A DNA stretch of 64,000 bases from Collimonas humicola (GCF_018304945.1 NZ_JAGQEE010000006.1:248001-312000); one strand, 5' to 3'. Positions 17,603-26,719 are shown, numbered from the stretch's first letter. Numbers and translations are program-made. The notes: generated from the letters alone by a model not told the origin.

Positions 17603-18625
17603 ATGAGCCATAAGTTGCCATCCATTCCCGAACGCTTCAATGTCGACGACAGAACGTTCATGGAAGAGATCGCTGCGCAATACAAGCCTGTGGTTTTGCG
17701 CGGTTACGTAAGAAACTGGCCGGCGGTGCAGTTGGCGCGGACCTCGGACGAAGCAATCTGCGCTTATTTGAAGAAACTGGATAACGGCAGCGACGTCGAC
17801 GCCATCATGACGCGGCCGGAGGTCAAGGGCCGCATCTTCTACGACGAAGCCATGAACGGTTTCAATTATCTGCGCAACCGCCTGCCGGTATCGGCGATTC
17901 TCGACCAGCTGCAGCGTTATCGCTCCTTCCCCAATCCGCCGGCGGTCGCCGCGCAAAGTGCGCTGATCGCCAATTGCCTGCCGGGCTTCCTGGACGAGAA
18001 TCAATTGTCGCTGCTTGGTCCCGAGGTGATCCCGCGGATATGGATAGGCAATGCGGTGACCACCCCCGCGCATTTCGACGACGCCCACAATATCGCCTGC
18101 GTGGTCAGCGGCAAGCGCCGCTTTACCTTGTTTCCGCCGGAGCAGATCGGCAACCTGTATATCGGGCCGGTGGATTTTGCACCGACCGGCGCGCCGATCA
18201 GCATGGTGTCGCTGAACGCGCCGGACTTCGGCAAGCATCCCAAGTTCAGGGATGCGCTGGCGGCGGCGCAAGTGGCCGAGCTGGAAGCGGGCGATGCGCT
18301 CTACATACCGCCGCTGTGGTGGCATCACGTCGAGTCGCTGCAGGCTTGCAATATCCTCGTCAATTACTGGTGGGGCGGCGCGGTCGGCACGGCGGATTCT
18401 ATCCATTCAGGCTTTGACAGCCTGATGCTGGCGCTGCTCAACCTGAAACGCCGGGCGCCCGCCTACCGCCAGGCCTGGGCCGCCGTCTTCAACCACTACG
18501 TGTTTGACGAGAACGACGATGTTGCCGCCCATATCCCGCCGCACCGGCATGGGATCCTGGGAAACATGTCGGCTGAGCAAGAGCAGCAGGTGAGGAATTA
18601 CCTGGCGAACAAGCTGAAAGGCTAG
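17603..18625 (+). CDS. Cupin-like JmjC-fold Fe(II)/2-oxoglutarate oxygenase
   Basis: 340 residues resembling the cupin-like (cupin_8, JmjC-related) family. HFD at 157-159 supplies the first two iron ligands and HH at 241-242 in the stretch IPPLWWHHVESL the third; KRRFTLFPPEQ at 171-181 is the conserved strand after the iron site. The N-terminal KPVVLRGYVRNWPAV is also typical. Such enzymes hydroxylate proteins, RNA or small molecules; the substrate here is unknown. It sits 15 bases after elaA with an AAGGA Shine-Dalgarno. Confidence 0.88.
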   Translation: MSHKLPSIPERFNVDDRTFMEEIAAQYKPVVLRGYVRNWPAVQLARTSDEAICAYLKKLDNGSDVDAIMTRPEVKGRIFYDEAMNGFNYLRNRLPVSAILDQLQRYRSFPNPPAVAAQSALIANCLPGFLDENQLSLLGPEVIPRIWIGNAVTTPAHFDDAHNIACVVSGKRRFTLFPPEQIGNLYIGPVDFAPTGAPISMVSLNAPDFGKHPKFRDALAAAQVAELEAGDALYIPPLWWHHVESLQACNILVNYWWGGAVGTADSIHSGFDSLMLALLNLKRRAPAYRQAWAAVFNHYVFDENDDVAAHIPPHRHGILGNMSAEQEQQVRNYLANKLKG

Positions 18626-18693
18626 GGCTTGCTTTGCCAGTCAATGACAGATGGCTGCATTGGCTGAAACGAATCAACATCAATGGATGCAAC

Positions 18694-19065
18694 ATGACAA
18701 ACATTACCTCACCCAAGGAAATCGCCGCCTCGCTGACGGAACACTGGTCGCCGCGCGTCGTGGCGGAAGTCGACGATGCGTATATCAAGGTGGCCAAGGT
18801 CAAAGGCTCCCTGGCCTGGCACAGCCACGACAATGAAGATGAATTGTTCCTCATCCTCAAGGGGCATTTGCGGATTGAAATGGAACAGGGTTCGGTCGAG
18901 CTTTCCGAGGGCGAGATGTTTGTCGTGCCTAAAGGCGTGCGGCATAATCCTGTCGCCGAGGAAGAGTGCCACCTCATGCTGATCGAGCGGAAGTCGACGC
19001 TCCATACCGGCGATGTGGTGAGCGAGAAAACACGTTCGCTGGCTGAGCAGCTGCGGCCCGTATGA
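18694..19065 (+). CDS. Small cupin-domain protein
   Basis: 123 residues, a single cupin barrel. HSHDNEDELFLILKG (metal-binding HxH...E motif) is followed by the second motif PKGVRHNPVAEEECHLMLIE. The chosen ATG at 18694 (MTNITSPKEIAASL) is preferred over an upstream TTG at 18634. Likely a small mononuclear-metal protein of mannose-6-phosphate-isomerase-like type; no specific reaction can be assigned. It follows the JmjC-type gene on the same strand. Confidence 0.85.
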   Translation: MTNITSPKEIAASLTEHWSPRVVAEVDDAYIKVAKVKGSLAWHSHDNEDELFLILKGHLRIEMEQGSVELSEGEMFVVPKGVRHNPVAEEECHLMLIERKSTLHTGDVVSEKTRSLAEQLRPV

Positions 19066-19099
19066 TTGACGTGAGCTACGCTTTCTTGCGTAGCATCGA

Positions 19100-19370
19100 T
19101 CAGATTTTTTTTGCCTTCCAGGCCGCATAATCCCGCGGCAGGCAAACGGCGCAAGGCCGGTAGCCGGCTGCTTCAGCGTCGGCCTTGTCCAGGAAGAACA
19201 CCCGCTGCTTGACATATCCGCCTCTGGCGATCGCCTGCAGCGCCGCGCGGCAGTCGAGGCGGCCATAGATGCGGCTGCGGCGATGGCCGCCCAGGCTGCC
19301 CGCCTGCGCGCTGTCATAGCTCTGGCCGTCCGGACCTGTCAGATGCCAGGTCCGGACGGCGTTGCCAGTT

Positions 19371-19381
<11 letters not shown>
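19100..19381 (-). CDS. Stand-alone Ada-type zinc-binding domain protein
   Basis: 93 residues related to the metal-binding (methylphosphotriester) domain of Ada: IYGRLDC at 38-44, VKQRVFFLDKADAEAAGYRPCAVCLPRDYAAWK at 57-89. Cys44, Cys77 and Cys80 are retained. The family is widespread as a small protein annotated Ada metal-binding domain-containing; its function is not firmly known. It starts with TTG at 19381, overlapping the 3' end of ada by 11 bases, so translation is probably coupled. Its cysteines are the ones missing in the adjacent Ada, which raises the possibility of complementation in trans (inference). Confidence 0.78.
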
Positions 19382-20456
<1,075 letters not shown>

Positions 20457-20486
20457 ATCGGCTTCCGGTTGGATTGGTGTAGCTCT

Positions 20487-20537
20487 ACTTTAGCCAAGCG
20501 GCTGGCTGCCTGCACTCCGGGTCTTGCTTTCAAATTC
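20487..20537 (-). promoter_or_regulatory. ada promoter with Ada-box-like motif
   Basis: Reading the minus strand, 20537-20512 contains GAATTTGA, GCAAGA, CGG and GTGC at fixed spacing, and a TAAAGT -10-like box at 20492-20487, 29 bases after GCAAGA. The same blocks precede the 2OG oxygenase operon (22688-22663) with a 30-base gap to TATACT. GCAAGA recalls the AAAGCGCAAGA core of the E. coli ada promoter. Regulation by Ada is inference. Confidence 0.6.
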
Positions 20538-20544
20538 ACGTAAT

Positions 20545-21204
20545 CTATTCAGCGGCGGGAGCTTTCGGCAGACGCCACAAGTACCAGGACGCTACGGTGC
20601 GATAAGGGCTCCAGGCCAGGCCGATTTCGCTGATCTGTTTTTTAGTCGGCGTCTGCGCCAGGTTTTTCAGGCGGCGGTAGCCTTCGCGCACGCCGAAATC
20701 GTCGGCCGGCAAGATGTCCGAGCGCTCCAACGTATAAATCAGCAGCATCTCGACGGTCCAGCGGCCAACGCCGCGCAGCGGCAGCAGCCTTTCGATCAAG
20801 GCCTCGTCGCTCATCTTCAGGGCTTCCTTGCGCACAGGAACCACGCCATCCAGCGCGGCTTGCGCGATGCCATGGATGGTGGCGATCTTGCCGGCGGAAA
20901 ATCCGCAGCTGCGCAGTGTCGCGACGTCGGTAGCCAGCAGCTGCTGCGCCGTCGGGAAATTAGCTTCGCCCTGGTCGCCATACAGCGCCAGCATGCGGCC
21001 AAGGATGGCGTCGCCGGCGCGCACATGCAACTGCTGATAGGCGATCGCGCGCACCAGCGCCTGGTACGGTTCGCGCGCCGGCTTGGCGGCGTGACGGCAG
21101 GGACCGATGCTGGCAATGTGGCGCGCCCAGTCCTGGTCCAGCGCTGACAGGAAAGTCTCTGCGCGGCGATAAGCGGCTTCCGAAATATCTGCGGCAATCT
21201 TCAC
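20545..21204 (-). CDS. DNA-3-methyladenine glycosylase II (AlkA-like, HhH-GPD)
   Basis: 219 residues, HhH-GPD superfamily. The helix-hairpin-helix LLPLRGVGRWTVEMLLIY and the catalytic Asp in ILPADDFGVREG are present; YQQLHVRAGDAILGR matches the AlkA-like core. It removes alkylated purines. It lacks the extra N-terminal domain of E. coli AlkA, like many proteobacterial short AlkAs. The start GTG at 21204 overlaps the alkB stop by one base (TAGTG), implying translational coupling. Confidence 0.9.
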   Translation of the reverse strand: MKIAADISEAAYRRAETFLSALDQDWARHIASIGPCRHAAKPAREPYQALVRAIAYQQLHVRAGDAILGRMLALYGDQGEANFPTAQQLLATDVATLRSCGFSAGKIATIHGIAQAALDGVVPVRKEALKMSDEALIERLLPLRGVGRWTVEMLLIYTLERSDILPADDFGVREGYRRLKNLAQTPTKKQISEIGLAWSPYRTVASWYLWRLPKAPAAE

Positions 21205-21857
21205 TAGGCTACCTTGCGAAAAGTGAGGTTGATGCGCTGCCGGCCCAGCAAGGGATGCTCGGCTTCCTTCAGCGGCAGTATGCCGTGAAAGCGCAAGCGG
21301 TCGGGGCCTCCCCACACCACGACATCGCCGTGGAACAGCGGCACCCTGGCAGCCTTGTCGCTGCGCGCATTGCCGCCGAACAGGAACATCGCCGGAATGC
21401 CCAGCGATACCGAGACGATAGGCGCGCCATAGTCGAGCTCATCCTTGTCTTGATGCAGCGTCAGCCTGGTTCCCGGCGCATAGCGGTTGACCAGGCAAGC
21501 TTCGGGAACGAAGCCATCGTAGCCGGCTTGGGCGGCGGCGCTTTGCGCCAGCTGCAGGAAGCTGGCTGGCATCGCCGGCCAGTGCTTGCCGTTGTCCGGA
21601 TCGATGGGGCTGTAGCGATAGCCGCGGCGGTCGCTGGTCCAGCCGAGGGCGCCGCAGCAGGTCATGGCGACCGACATGCGGAAACCGCCCGGCGTCACCA
21701 GGTGGCGGAACGGCGATGCGCGTTCGATCAGCGCCAGCGCCGGCAGCAACTGTTGCACGTAAGGCAGGGCGAAGGCGCGCAGGACGAAGGCGCCTGCGGC
21801 CAGTTGTTCCTGGCGCTGTTCGGTCGGTTCCAGCGAATCAAATAAATCGAGAGTCAT
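21204..21857 (-). CDS. alkB: AlkB-type oxidative DNA demethylase
   Basis: 217 residues. The iron ligands HQD in LTLHQDKDELDYGAPIVSVSLG and the distal His in RLRFHGILP are present, as is RINLTFRKVA, with the 2-oxoglutarate-binding arginines. Repairs 1-methyladenine and 3-methylcytosine by oxidative dealkylation. Sits in the cluster with alkA, ada and another dioxygenase, 9 bases after that gene. Confidence 0.95.
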   Translation of the reverse strand: MTLDLFDSLEPTEQRQEQLAAGAFVLRAFALPYVQQLLPALALIERASPFRHLVTPGGFRMSVAMTCCGALGWTSDRRGYRYSPIDPDNGKHWPAMPASFLQLAQSAAAQAGYDGFVPEACLVNRYAPGTRLTLHQDKDELDYGAPIVSVSLGIPAMFLFGGNARSDKAARVPLFHGDVVVWGGPDRLRFHGILPLKEAEHPLLGRQRINLTFRKVA

Positions 21858-21866
21858 GCTGTCTTT

Positions 21867-22610
21867 TCATTGAGCATCGTGAAAAATCACGCCTAAGGTG
21901 TGCCGTGTCCCGGAACGGATGCGGCTGACGCCATGCCGTAAATTTACCCTATATGCGCCGCGCTGGCCTTGCAGCGGCCGATTGTTGACCGCGAAGATCA
22001 CCGCATCGCCCCGGGCGAGCGGAACGACTTCCGCGCGCGACTGCATGCGCGGCCGCTGTTCGGTCATCACGAACTCGCCGCCGCTGAAATCCTGCCCCGG
22101 CTGCGACAGCAGTATCGCCGCCTGCAAGGGGAATACATGTTCGCCATACAAATCCTGGTGCAGGCAGTTGTAGTCGCCCGCGCCATACTGCAGCATCAGC
22201 GGCGTCGGCCGCAGCTGGCCTGCGGCATGGCAGCGGGCGATGAAATCGGCATGCTGCCGAGGGAAGCGGACATCGATATTCATGGCGGCGTGCCAGCGGT
22301 TGGCAATCGCCACCACCTGCGGATACAGCATGCTGCGCAGGTCGCCGACCAGGTCTGGCAGCGGATAGTTGAAATACTGATATTCGCCGCGGCCGAAGCC
22401 GTGGCGTTCCATCACGATACGGCTGCGGAACAGATCCTTGCGGGCGTAAAGCGCAATCAGCGCCTGGCATTCCTGCGGTGTCAGCAGCTGCTTCAGCAGA
22501 GCGCTGCCGTAACTGTCCAGGTCGAGTGCAATGGCGTCCCAGTCTGCGCCGCCGATCCGTTCTGCGATTGAGGCATGGCTGCCAGCCGCCGCGCGCAATG
22601 TATTCATCAT
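21867..22610 (-). CDS. 2OG-Fe(II) oxygenase linked to alkylation repair
   Basis: 247 residues. Iron motif HQD at 151-153 (CLHQDLYGEHVFPLQ), distal His226 in RHGVSRIRSG and a 2OG-binding Arg at 236 in the tail are present, as in the prolyl-4-hydroxylase-like family often found beside alkB and ada. First gene of a 2OG-alkB-alkA operon that shares its promoter motif with ada. A substrate is not established; a role in demethylation or in stress-related hydroxylation is inferred from context. ATG at 22610 with another ATG at 22607; an AGGAG-like GGAG precedes. Confidence 0.85.
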   Translation of the reverse strand: MMNTLRAAAGSHASIAERIGGADWDAIALDLDSYGSALLKQLLTPQECQALIALYARKDLFRSRIVMERHGFGRGEYQYFNYPLPDLVGDLRSMLYPQVVAIANRWHAAMNIDVRFPRQHADFIARCHAAGQLRPTPLMLQYGAGDYNCLHQDLYGEHVFPLQAAILLSQPGQDFSGGEFVMTEQRPRMQSRAEVVPLARGDAVIFAVNNRPLQGQRGAYRVNLRHGVSRIRSGTRHTLGVIFHDAQ

Positions 22611-22636
22611 TTCTCCGTATCGGTTCGATTGCAGCC

Positions 22637-22688
22637 AGTATAGGCAGGCGGTCCGGCGCGCCGCACCCCGACTCTTGCGGTCAAATTC
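22637..22688 (-). promoter_or_regulatory. Promoter of the 2OG-alkB-alkA operon with Ada-box-like motif
   Basis: On the minus strand 22688-22663 carries GAATTTGA, GCAAGA, CGG and GTGC in the same order as the ada promoter. TATACT at 22642-22637 is a good -10 box, 27 bases before the start codon. Two copies with the same internal spacing indicate a shared operator. Confidence 0.6.
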
Positions 22689-22741
22689 GGAGATGCAACG
22701 GCTTTATGAAATTACTGCGGGATAATCATTAAATTCTCTAT

Positions 22742-22764
22742 ATATTTGATTTAAGGTCAAATAT
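22742..22764. promoter_or_regulatory. Palindrome upstream of the MFS gene (candidate operator)
   Basis: ATATTTGA, 7-base spacer, TCAAATAT: a perfect 8-base inverted repeat, with partial continuation outward. It lies 78 bases before the MFS start, in the divergent region with the repair operon. No regulator is adjacent, so the factor is unknown. Confidence 0.4.
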
Positions 22765-22842
22765 GTATTGCCGGCACGGTGGTTTTTCTTTGCCTTTGCA
22801 GCGCTCAAACTGCATGGCGTTAAATGACAACAGGAAACCATC

Positions 22843-24048
22843 ATGCCACTTGCACTCTGGGCGCTCACACTCAGCGCTTTTGCCATAGGAACCACCGAAT
22901 TCGTGATTGTCGGACTGATTCCCACCATTGCCGCCAGCCTTGGCGTCTCCGTACCTTCCGCCGGCCTGCTCGTCAGCCTCTACGCGCTTGGCGTCGCGGT
23001 CGGCGCACCGGTGCTCACCGCGCTGACCGGCCGCGTGCCGCGCAAGCATTTGCTGCTGGGTTTGATGGCGCTGTTCACCATCGGCAACCTGGTGGCGTGG
23101 ATGGCGCCGGGTTATGAAGCCCTGATGGCGGCGCGCGTCCTGACAGGCCTGGCGCACGGCGTGTTTTTTTCCATCGGCTCGACCATCGCTACCAGCCTGG
23201 TGCCCAAGGAAAAGGCGGCCAGCGCGATCGCCATCATGTTCACCGGCCTGACCGTGGCGCTGGTGACCGGCGTGCCGCTGGGGACCTGGATCGGCCAGAC
23301 CTGGGGCTGGCAGTCGACTTTCCTGGCCGTGTCGCTGCTGGGCGTGATCGCCTTTGCCGGCAGCTGGATGCTGGTGCCGGATGATATTGCGGGCAGCAAG
23401 CCGGCCTCGCTGCTGACCCAGGCCGCCGTGCTGAAGAAGCCGCGCCTGCTGCTGGTGTACGCGATCACGGCGCTGGGTTATGGCGGCTCCTTCATCGCTT
23501 TTACCTATCTTGCGCCGATCTTGCAGGAGATATCAGGATTTTCCGCTTCGACCGTCAGCCTGGTAATGCTGGTATATGGCGTTTCGGTAGCCTTCGGCAA
23601 TATCTGGGGCGGCAAGCTGGCTGACAGGAGGGGGCCGGTACGCGCCTTGCAGCTCGTCTTCGCTTCGCTGGCGGCCGTCCTGTTTGCGCTGACCTTCACG
23701 GCAGCCAATCCGTGGCTGGCGGTGCTGACGGTGCTGGCCTGGGGCGCTTTTGCCTTCGGCAATGTGCCTGGCTTGCAGGTGTATGTCGTGCAACAGGCTG
23801 AACGGCATGCGCCGCGGGCAGTGGACGTGGCTTCCGGCCTGAATATCGCCGCTTTCAACGTCGGCATTGCATTCGGCGCCTGGGGCGGCGGCCTGATCGT
23901 CAGCCATCTGGGCTTGATGGCGACGCCGTGGATAGGCGCGATCGTGGTGCTGGGCGCGCTGGGACTGACTTCGCTGGCGGGGCGGCTGGACCGGCGTGAC
24001 GGGATTGCGCCTATCGTTGGGTCGGGCCATGCGGTCGCCATGCATTAA
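22843..24048 (+). CDS. MFS transporter, drug-efflux (AraJ/DHA1) type
   Basis: 401 residues with about 12 membrane segments. ALTLSAFAIGTTEFVIVGLIP at the N-terminus, a G-x-x-x-D-like loop replaced by ALTGRVPRKHLL, and RVLTGLAHGVFFSIG are typical of the AraJ-like DHA1 subgroup, which exports sugars, arabinose derivatives or drugs. Substrate cannot be predicted. It stands alone between the repair operon and aroG, with a RBS-like AGGAAA before ATG. Confidence 0.9.
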   Translation: MPLALWALTLSAFAIGTTEFVIVGLIPTIAASLGVSVPSAGLLVSLYALGVAVGAPVLTALTGRVPRKHLLLGLMALFTIGNLVAWMAPGYEALMAARVLTGLAHGVFFSIGSTIATSLVPKEKAASAIAIMFTGLTVALVTGVPLGTWIGQTWGWQSTFLAVSLLGVIAFAGSWMLVPDDIAGSKPASLLTQAAVLKKPRLLLVYAITALGYGGSFIAFTYLAPILQEISGFSASTVSLVMLVYGVSVAFGNIWGGKLADRRGPVRALQLVFASLAAVLFALTFTAANPWLAVLTVLAWGAFAFGNVPGLQVYVVQQAERHAPRAVDVASGLNIAAFNVGIAFGAWGGGLIVSHLGLMATPWIGAIVVLGALGLTSLAGRLDRRDGIAPIVGSGHAVAMH

Positions 24049-24179
24049 CTCTTGAAGTCGTGATTTCAAGCGTCGGCATTGTTTTTTTGCATATAGATAA
24101 TGTGGTAATCCTGGCCTTGCCAAATTTCTAGAATTACTGCACTATTGGGCTTGATTTTAATAAGCCTTTACTGAACACC

Positions 24180-24260
24180 ATGTCTTTCGCACGCGCTTAC
24201 TTCTTTTTTTACTTTAGCTATTCCAGCCCCACGGCGGTGAAAAGCGGTAAGCGTTCGTAA
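24180..24260 (+). CDS. Phe/Tyr-rich leader peptide of aroG
   Basis: A 26-residue open frame, too short for most gene finders. Residues 7-14 are Y-F-F-F-Y-F-S-Y, so seven of eight codons are for phenylalanine or tyrosine, the end products of the aromatic pathway. It is followed by a hairpin terminator and then aroG. This is the layout of a transcription-attenuation leader. The ATG lacks a strong Shine-Dalgarno (AACACC), which fits weak, regulatory translation. Confidence 0.75.
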   Translation: MSFARAYFFFYFSYSSPTAVKSGKRS

Positions 24261-24312
24261 GTAAAGAGCAAACCGAAATTTCTAAAAAACCGCCAGCGAT
24301 GGCGGTTTTTTT
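24193..24312 (+). promoter_or_regulatory. Transcription attenuator before aroG
   Basis: Three competing pairings are visible. (1) CGCTTAC at 24194-24200 pairs with GTAAGCG at 24247-24253. (2) GGCGGT at 24233-24238 can pair with ACCGCC at 24289-24294. (3) The terminator: AAAAAACCGCCA (24284-24295) with TGGCGGTTTTTT (24300-24311) around GCGA. Segment 24289-24294 is shared by 2 and 3, so pairing 2 would block the terminator. A ribosome stalled on the Phe/Tyr codons (24198-24221) would cover 24194-24200 and free GGCGGT. Folding is by eye. Confidence 0.7.
24284..24312 (+). terminator. Attenuator terminator of aroG
   Basis: Perfect 12-base stem ending in seven T residues, 34 bases before the aroG start. 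See the attenuator entry for competing pairings. Confidence 0.85.
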
Positions 24313-24345
24313 ATACCCAGTCACTTTTTGAGCCAGGAGAAAAAC

Positions 24346-25413
24346 ATGCTACGCACCGACGATCTGCGCATCCGAGAAATGAAAGAATTAGTTCCACCTT
24401 CGCATTTGATCCGCGAATTCGGCTGCTCCGAGAAAGTGGCGGAAACCGCCGCCAATTCCCGGATTGCCTTGCATCGCATCTTGCACGGACAGGATGACCG
24501 CCTGATGGTGGTGATCGGACCTTGCTCGATCCACGATACCAAGGCGGCAATGGAATACGCCGGCCGCCTGGTCGGCGAGCGCGAGCGTTTCAAGGGCGAG
24601 CTGGAAATCGTCATGCGTGTGTACTTCGAGAAGCCGCGCACAACGGTGGGCTGGAAGGGCCTGATCAACGATCCATACATGGACAACAGCTTCCGCATCA
24701 ACGACGGCTTGCGCATGGCGCGCGAGCTGCTGTTGAACATCAATGAACTGGGCCTGCCGGCCGGCACCGAATTCCTCGATGTGATCAGCCCGCAATACAT
24801 CGCCGACCTGATCAGCTGGGGTGCGATCGGCGCCCGCACCACCGAATCGCAGGTGCATCGTGAACTGGCGTCCGGCCTGTCGTGCCCGGTCGGTTTCAAG
24901 AACGGCACCGACGGCAACATCAAGATCGCCGTGGACGCCATCAAGGCGGCTTCGCAGCCGCACCATTTCCTGTCTGTGACCAAGGGCGGGCATTCGGCCA
25001 TCGTTTCGACCAACGGCAATGAAGACTGCCATATCATCCTGCGCGGCGGCAAGGCGCCCAATTACGATGCGGCCAGCGTCGAGGCGGCTTGCAAGGATAT
25101 CGCCGGCAGCGGCCTGGCGTCGCGCCTGATGATCGACGCTTCGCATGCAAACAGTTCGAAGAAGCCGGAAAACCAGATCCCGGTCTGCGCCGATATCGGC
25201 CGTCAGATTGCAGCCGGCGACGGCCGTATTGTCGGCGTCATGGTGGAGTCGCACTTGATCGCGGGCCGCCAGGACCTGGTGCCGGGCAAGGAGCTGGTGT
25301 ACGGCCAGTCGGTGACCGACGGTTGCATCAACTGGGAAGAAAGCGTCGCGGTGCTGGAAGACCTGGCGGCGTCAGTCCGGCAGCGTCGCTTGCTGAACGC
25401 CAGCCCGGCCTGA
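24346..25413 (+). CDS. aroG: 3-deoxy-7-phosphoheptulonate (DAHP) synthase, AroG class
   Basis: 355 residues, close to E. coli AroG along its length: DDLRIREMKELVPP at the start, VVIGPCSIHDT, MRVYFEKPRTTVGWKGLINDP and PVGFKNGTDGN are diagnostic type I class motifs. It catalyses the first step of aromatic amino acid synthesis (PEP plus erythrose 4-phosphate). ATG at 24346 has CAGGAG 8 bases upstream; a TTG at 24328 is the only alternative. The leader peptide and attenuator upstream indicate Phe/Tyr-responsive transcription in addition to likely feedback inhibition. Confidence 0.96.
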   Translation: MLRTDDLRIREMKELVPPSHLIREFGCSEKVAETAANSRIALHRILHGQDDRLMVVIGPCSIHDTKAAMEYAGRLVGERERFKGELEIVMRVYFEKPRTTVGWKGLINDPYMDNSFRINDGLRMARELLLNINELGLPAGTEFLDVISPQYIADLISWGAIGARTTESQVHRELASGLSCPVGFKNGTDGNIKIAVDAIKAASQPHHFLSVTKGGHSAIVSTNGNEDCHIILRGGKAPNYDAASVEAACKDIAGSGLASRLMIDASHANSSKKPENQIPVCADIGRQIAAGDGRIVGVMVESHLIAGRQDLVPGKELVYGQSVTDGCINWEESVAVLEDLAASVRQRRLLNASPA

Positions 25414-25426
25414 GCAGTGCAGGGGG

Positions 25427-25457
25427 AGATCGGGGCAGGCTGCGCCGGCCCCGATCT
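25427..25457 (+). terminator. Hairpin after aroG
   Basis: AGATCGGGGC (25427-25436) pairs with GCCCCGATCT (25448-25457) in the gap before the convergent retropepsin-like gene. No T-run follows, so termination is uncertain. Confidence 0.4.
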
Positions 25458-25467
25458 GACTGCGGTA

Positions 25468-26109
25468 TCAGAAGCGCTTGGTCAGCACCATCATCTCGCC
25501 TTCGCGCCGCATCTCGGTGCGGTTCAGGAAAGACATGCCGAGCAGGGCGAACGGCAGGCCGCTTTCCTGCACCAGGGCATCGACCTGGTTCATTTCAATG
25601 TCGCCGATCTTGACTGTATTGAGCTTGACCCGGTAGGCCGGCGCGGGGCCGTTGGCGGTATTGACCATCACCATCTGACCCTGTTTGTAGTTGACGCCCA
25701 TCCGCATCGCATCCGATGCCGGCAACGCAATCATGGTGGCGCCGGTGTCGACCAGCATGGTCATCATGGCGCCGTTGATTTGGGCGTCGGCGACGAAATG
25801 GCCTTGCGGATTGACCTTCAGGGTCACGCTGGAAGAAGCGCCCGGCGCACTGCGGCTGACGTATTCGCCGATGCCGATCACCTGCCGTTTGCCCTTGACC
25901 TCCAGCGTTGCGGTATTGCCATTGGCTTCCACCAGCTTGACGTCGTCGGCGACTTTGCTGCCGACCGAATAGGTCTTTGGCGATGAACCGTCGATGACCA
26001 ATACGGCCTTGCCCGGAAACAGGCCGACCACGCCGATATCGGAAGCTTGTACCGCGTTGGAGAAAGAGGCTGATAACAACAGGCTGGTGATCAAAACGAA
26101 CGGGCGCAT
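25468..26109 (-). CDS. Secreted retropepsin-like aspartic protease
   Basis: 213 residues. A signal peptide covers residues 1-22 (FVLITSLLLSASFSNAVQA). The active-site stretch MLVDTGATMIALP (about 118-130) is the D-T-G motif of clan AA retropepsin-like proteases (TIGR02281 type), and GMSFLNRTEMR near the end is the family's hydrophobic-Gly signature. One Asp per chain suggests action as a dimer, probably in the periplasm. It converges with aroG. Confidence 0.85.
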   Translation of the reverse strand: MRPFVLITSLLLSASFSNAVQASDIGVVGLFPGKAVLVIDGSSPKTYSVGSKVADDVKLVEANGNTATLEVKGKRQVIGIGEYVSRSAPGASSSVTLKVNPQGHFVADAQINGAMMTMLVDTGATMIALPASDAMRMGVNYKQGQMVMVNTANGPAPAYRVKLNTVKIGDIEMNQVDALVQESGLPFALLGMSFLNRTEMRREGEMMVLTKRF

Positions 26110-26233
26110 GGAAGTCCGGCTTTCCTGACAAGGGTTGAGGTAGCGCCGCAGGCCGTTCGGGCGTGTTGAACGGCTGGCAACAGCAGGTGATGGTAACTCT
26201 GTCTGTTGCCAAAAGCCACTAAAAAGCCACTAT

Positions 26234-26719
26234 TTAGTCGCGGAAATTATTGAATTCCAGCGGCAGATCCGCTACTTCCTTGCGCAGCATCGCCATCGCT
26301 GCCTGCAGGTCGTCGCGCTTGGCGCCGGTGATGCGCACGGCGTCGCCCTGGATGCTGGCCTGGACCTTCATCTTGCTGTCTTTGACGATGCGCACGATCT
26401 TCTTGGCGGCTTCCGATTCGATGCCGTTCTTGATCTTGATCACTTGCTTGACCTTGTCGCCGCCGATCTTCTCGATCTTGCCGATATCCAGGAAGCGGGT
26501 GTCGACATTGCGCTTGACCAGTTTTGCGGTCAGCACGTCGCGCACCTGGCTGAGCTGGAACTCCGAATCGGCGTAAGCGGTCAGGTCGCGCTCTTTCAGC
26601 TCGATGCGGGCGTCGCTGCCCTTGAAGTCGAAACGGGTCGAGATCTCTTTGTTGGCTTGATCGTTGGCATTTTTTACTTCGACCAGATTGGCTTCCGATA
26701 CGGTATCGAATGATGGCAT
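26234..26719 (-). CDS. yajQ: YajQ-family nucleotide-binding protein
   Basis: 161 residues matching Yaj[35 protein letters not shown], then [31 protein letters not shown] and the C-terminal FRD. Family members bind cyclic di-GMP in Xanthomonas and nucleotides elsewhere, acting as transcription cofactors. AAGGAAT precedes the ATG. Between the protease and murB. Confidence 0.93.
   Translation of the reverse strand: MPSFDTVSEANLVEVKNANDQANKEISTRFDFKGSDARIELKERDLTAYADSEFQLSQVRDVLTAKLVKRNVDTRFLDIGKIEKIGGDKVKQVIKIKNGIESEAAKKIVRIVKDSKMKVQASIQGDAVRITGAKRDDLQAAMAMLRKEVADLPLEFNNFRD

Noticed and set aside
24048-24110. Hairpin CTTGAA ... TTCAAG after the MFS gene as a terminator
   Set aside because: Stem is only six bases and the T-run is separated by about 12 bases, so support is too weak.
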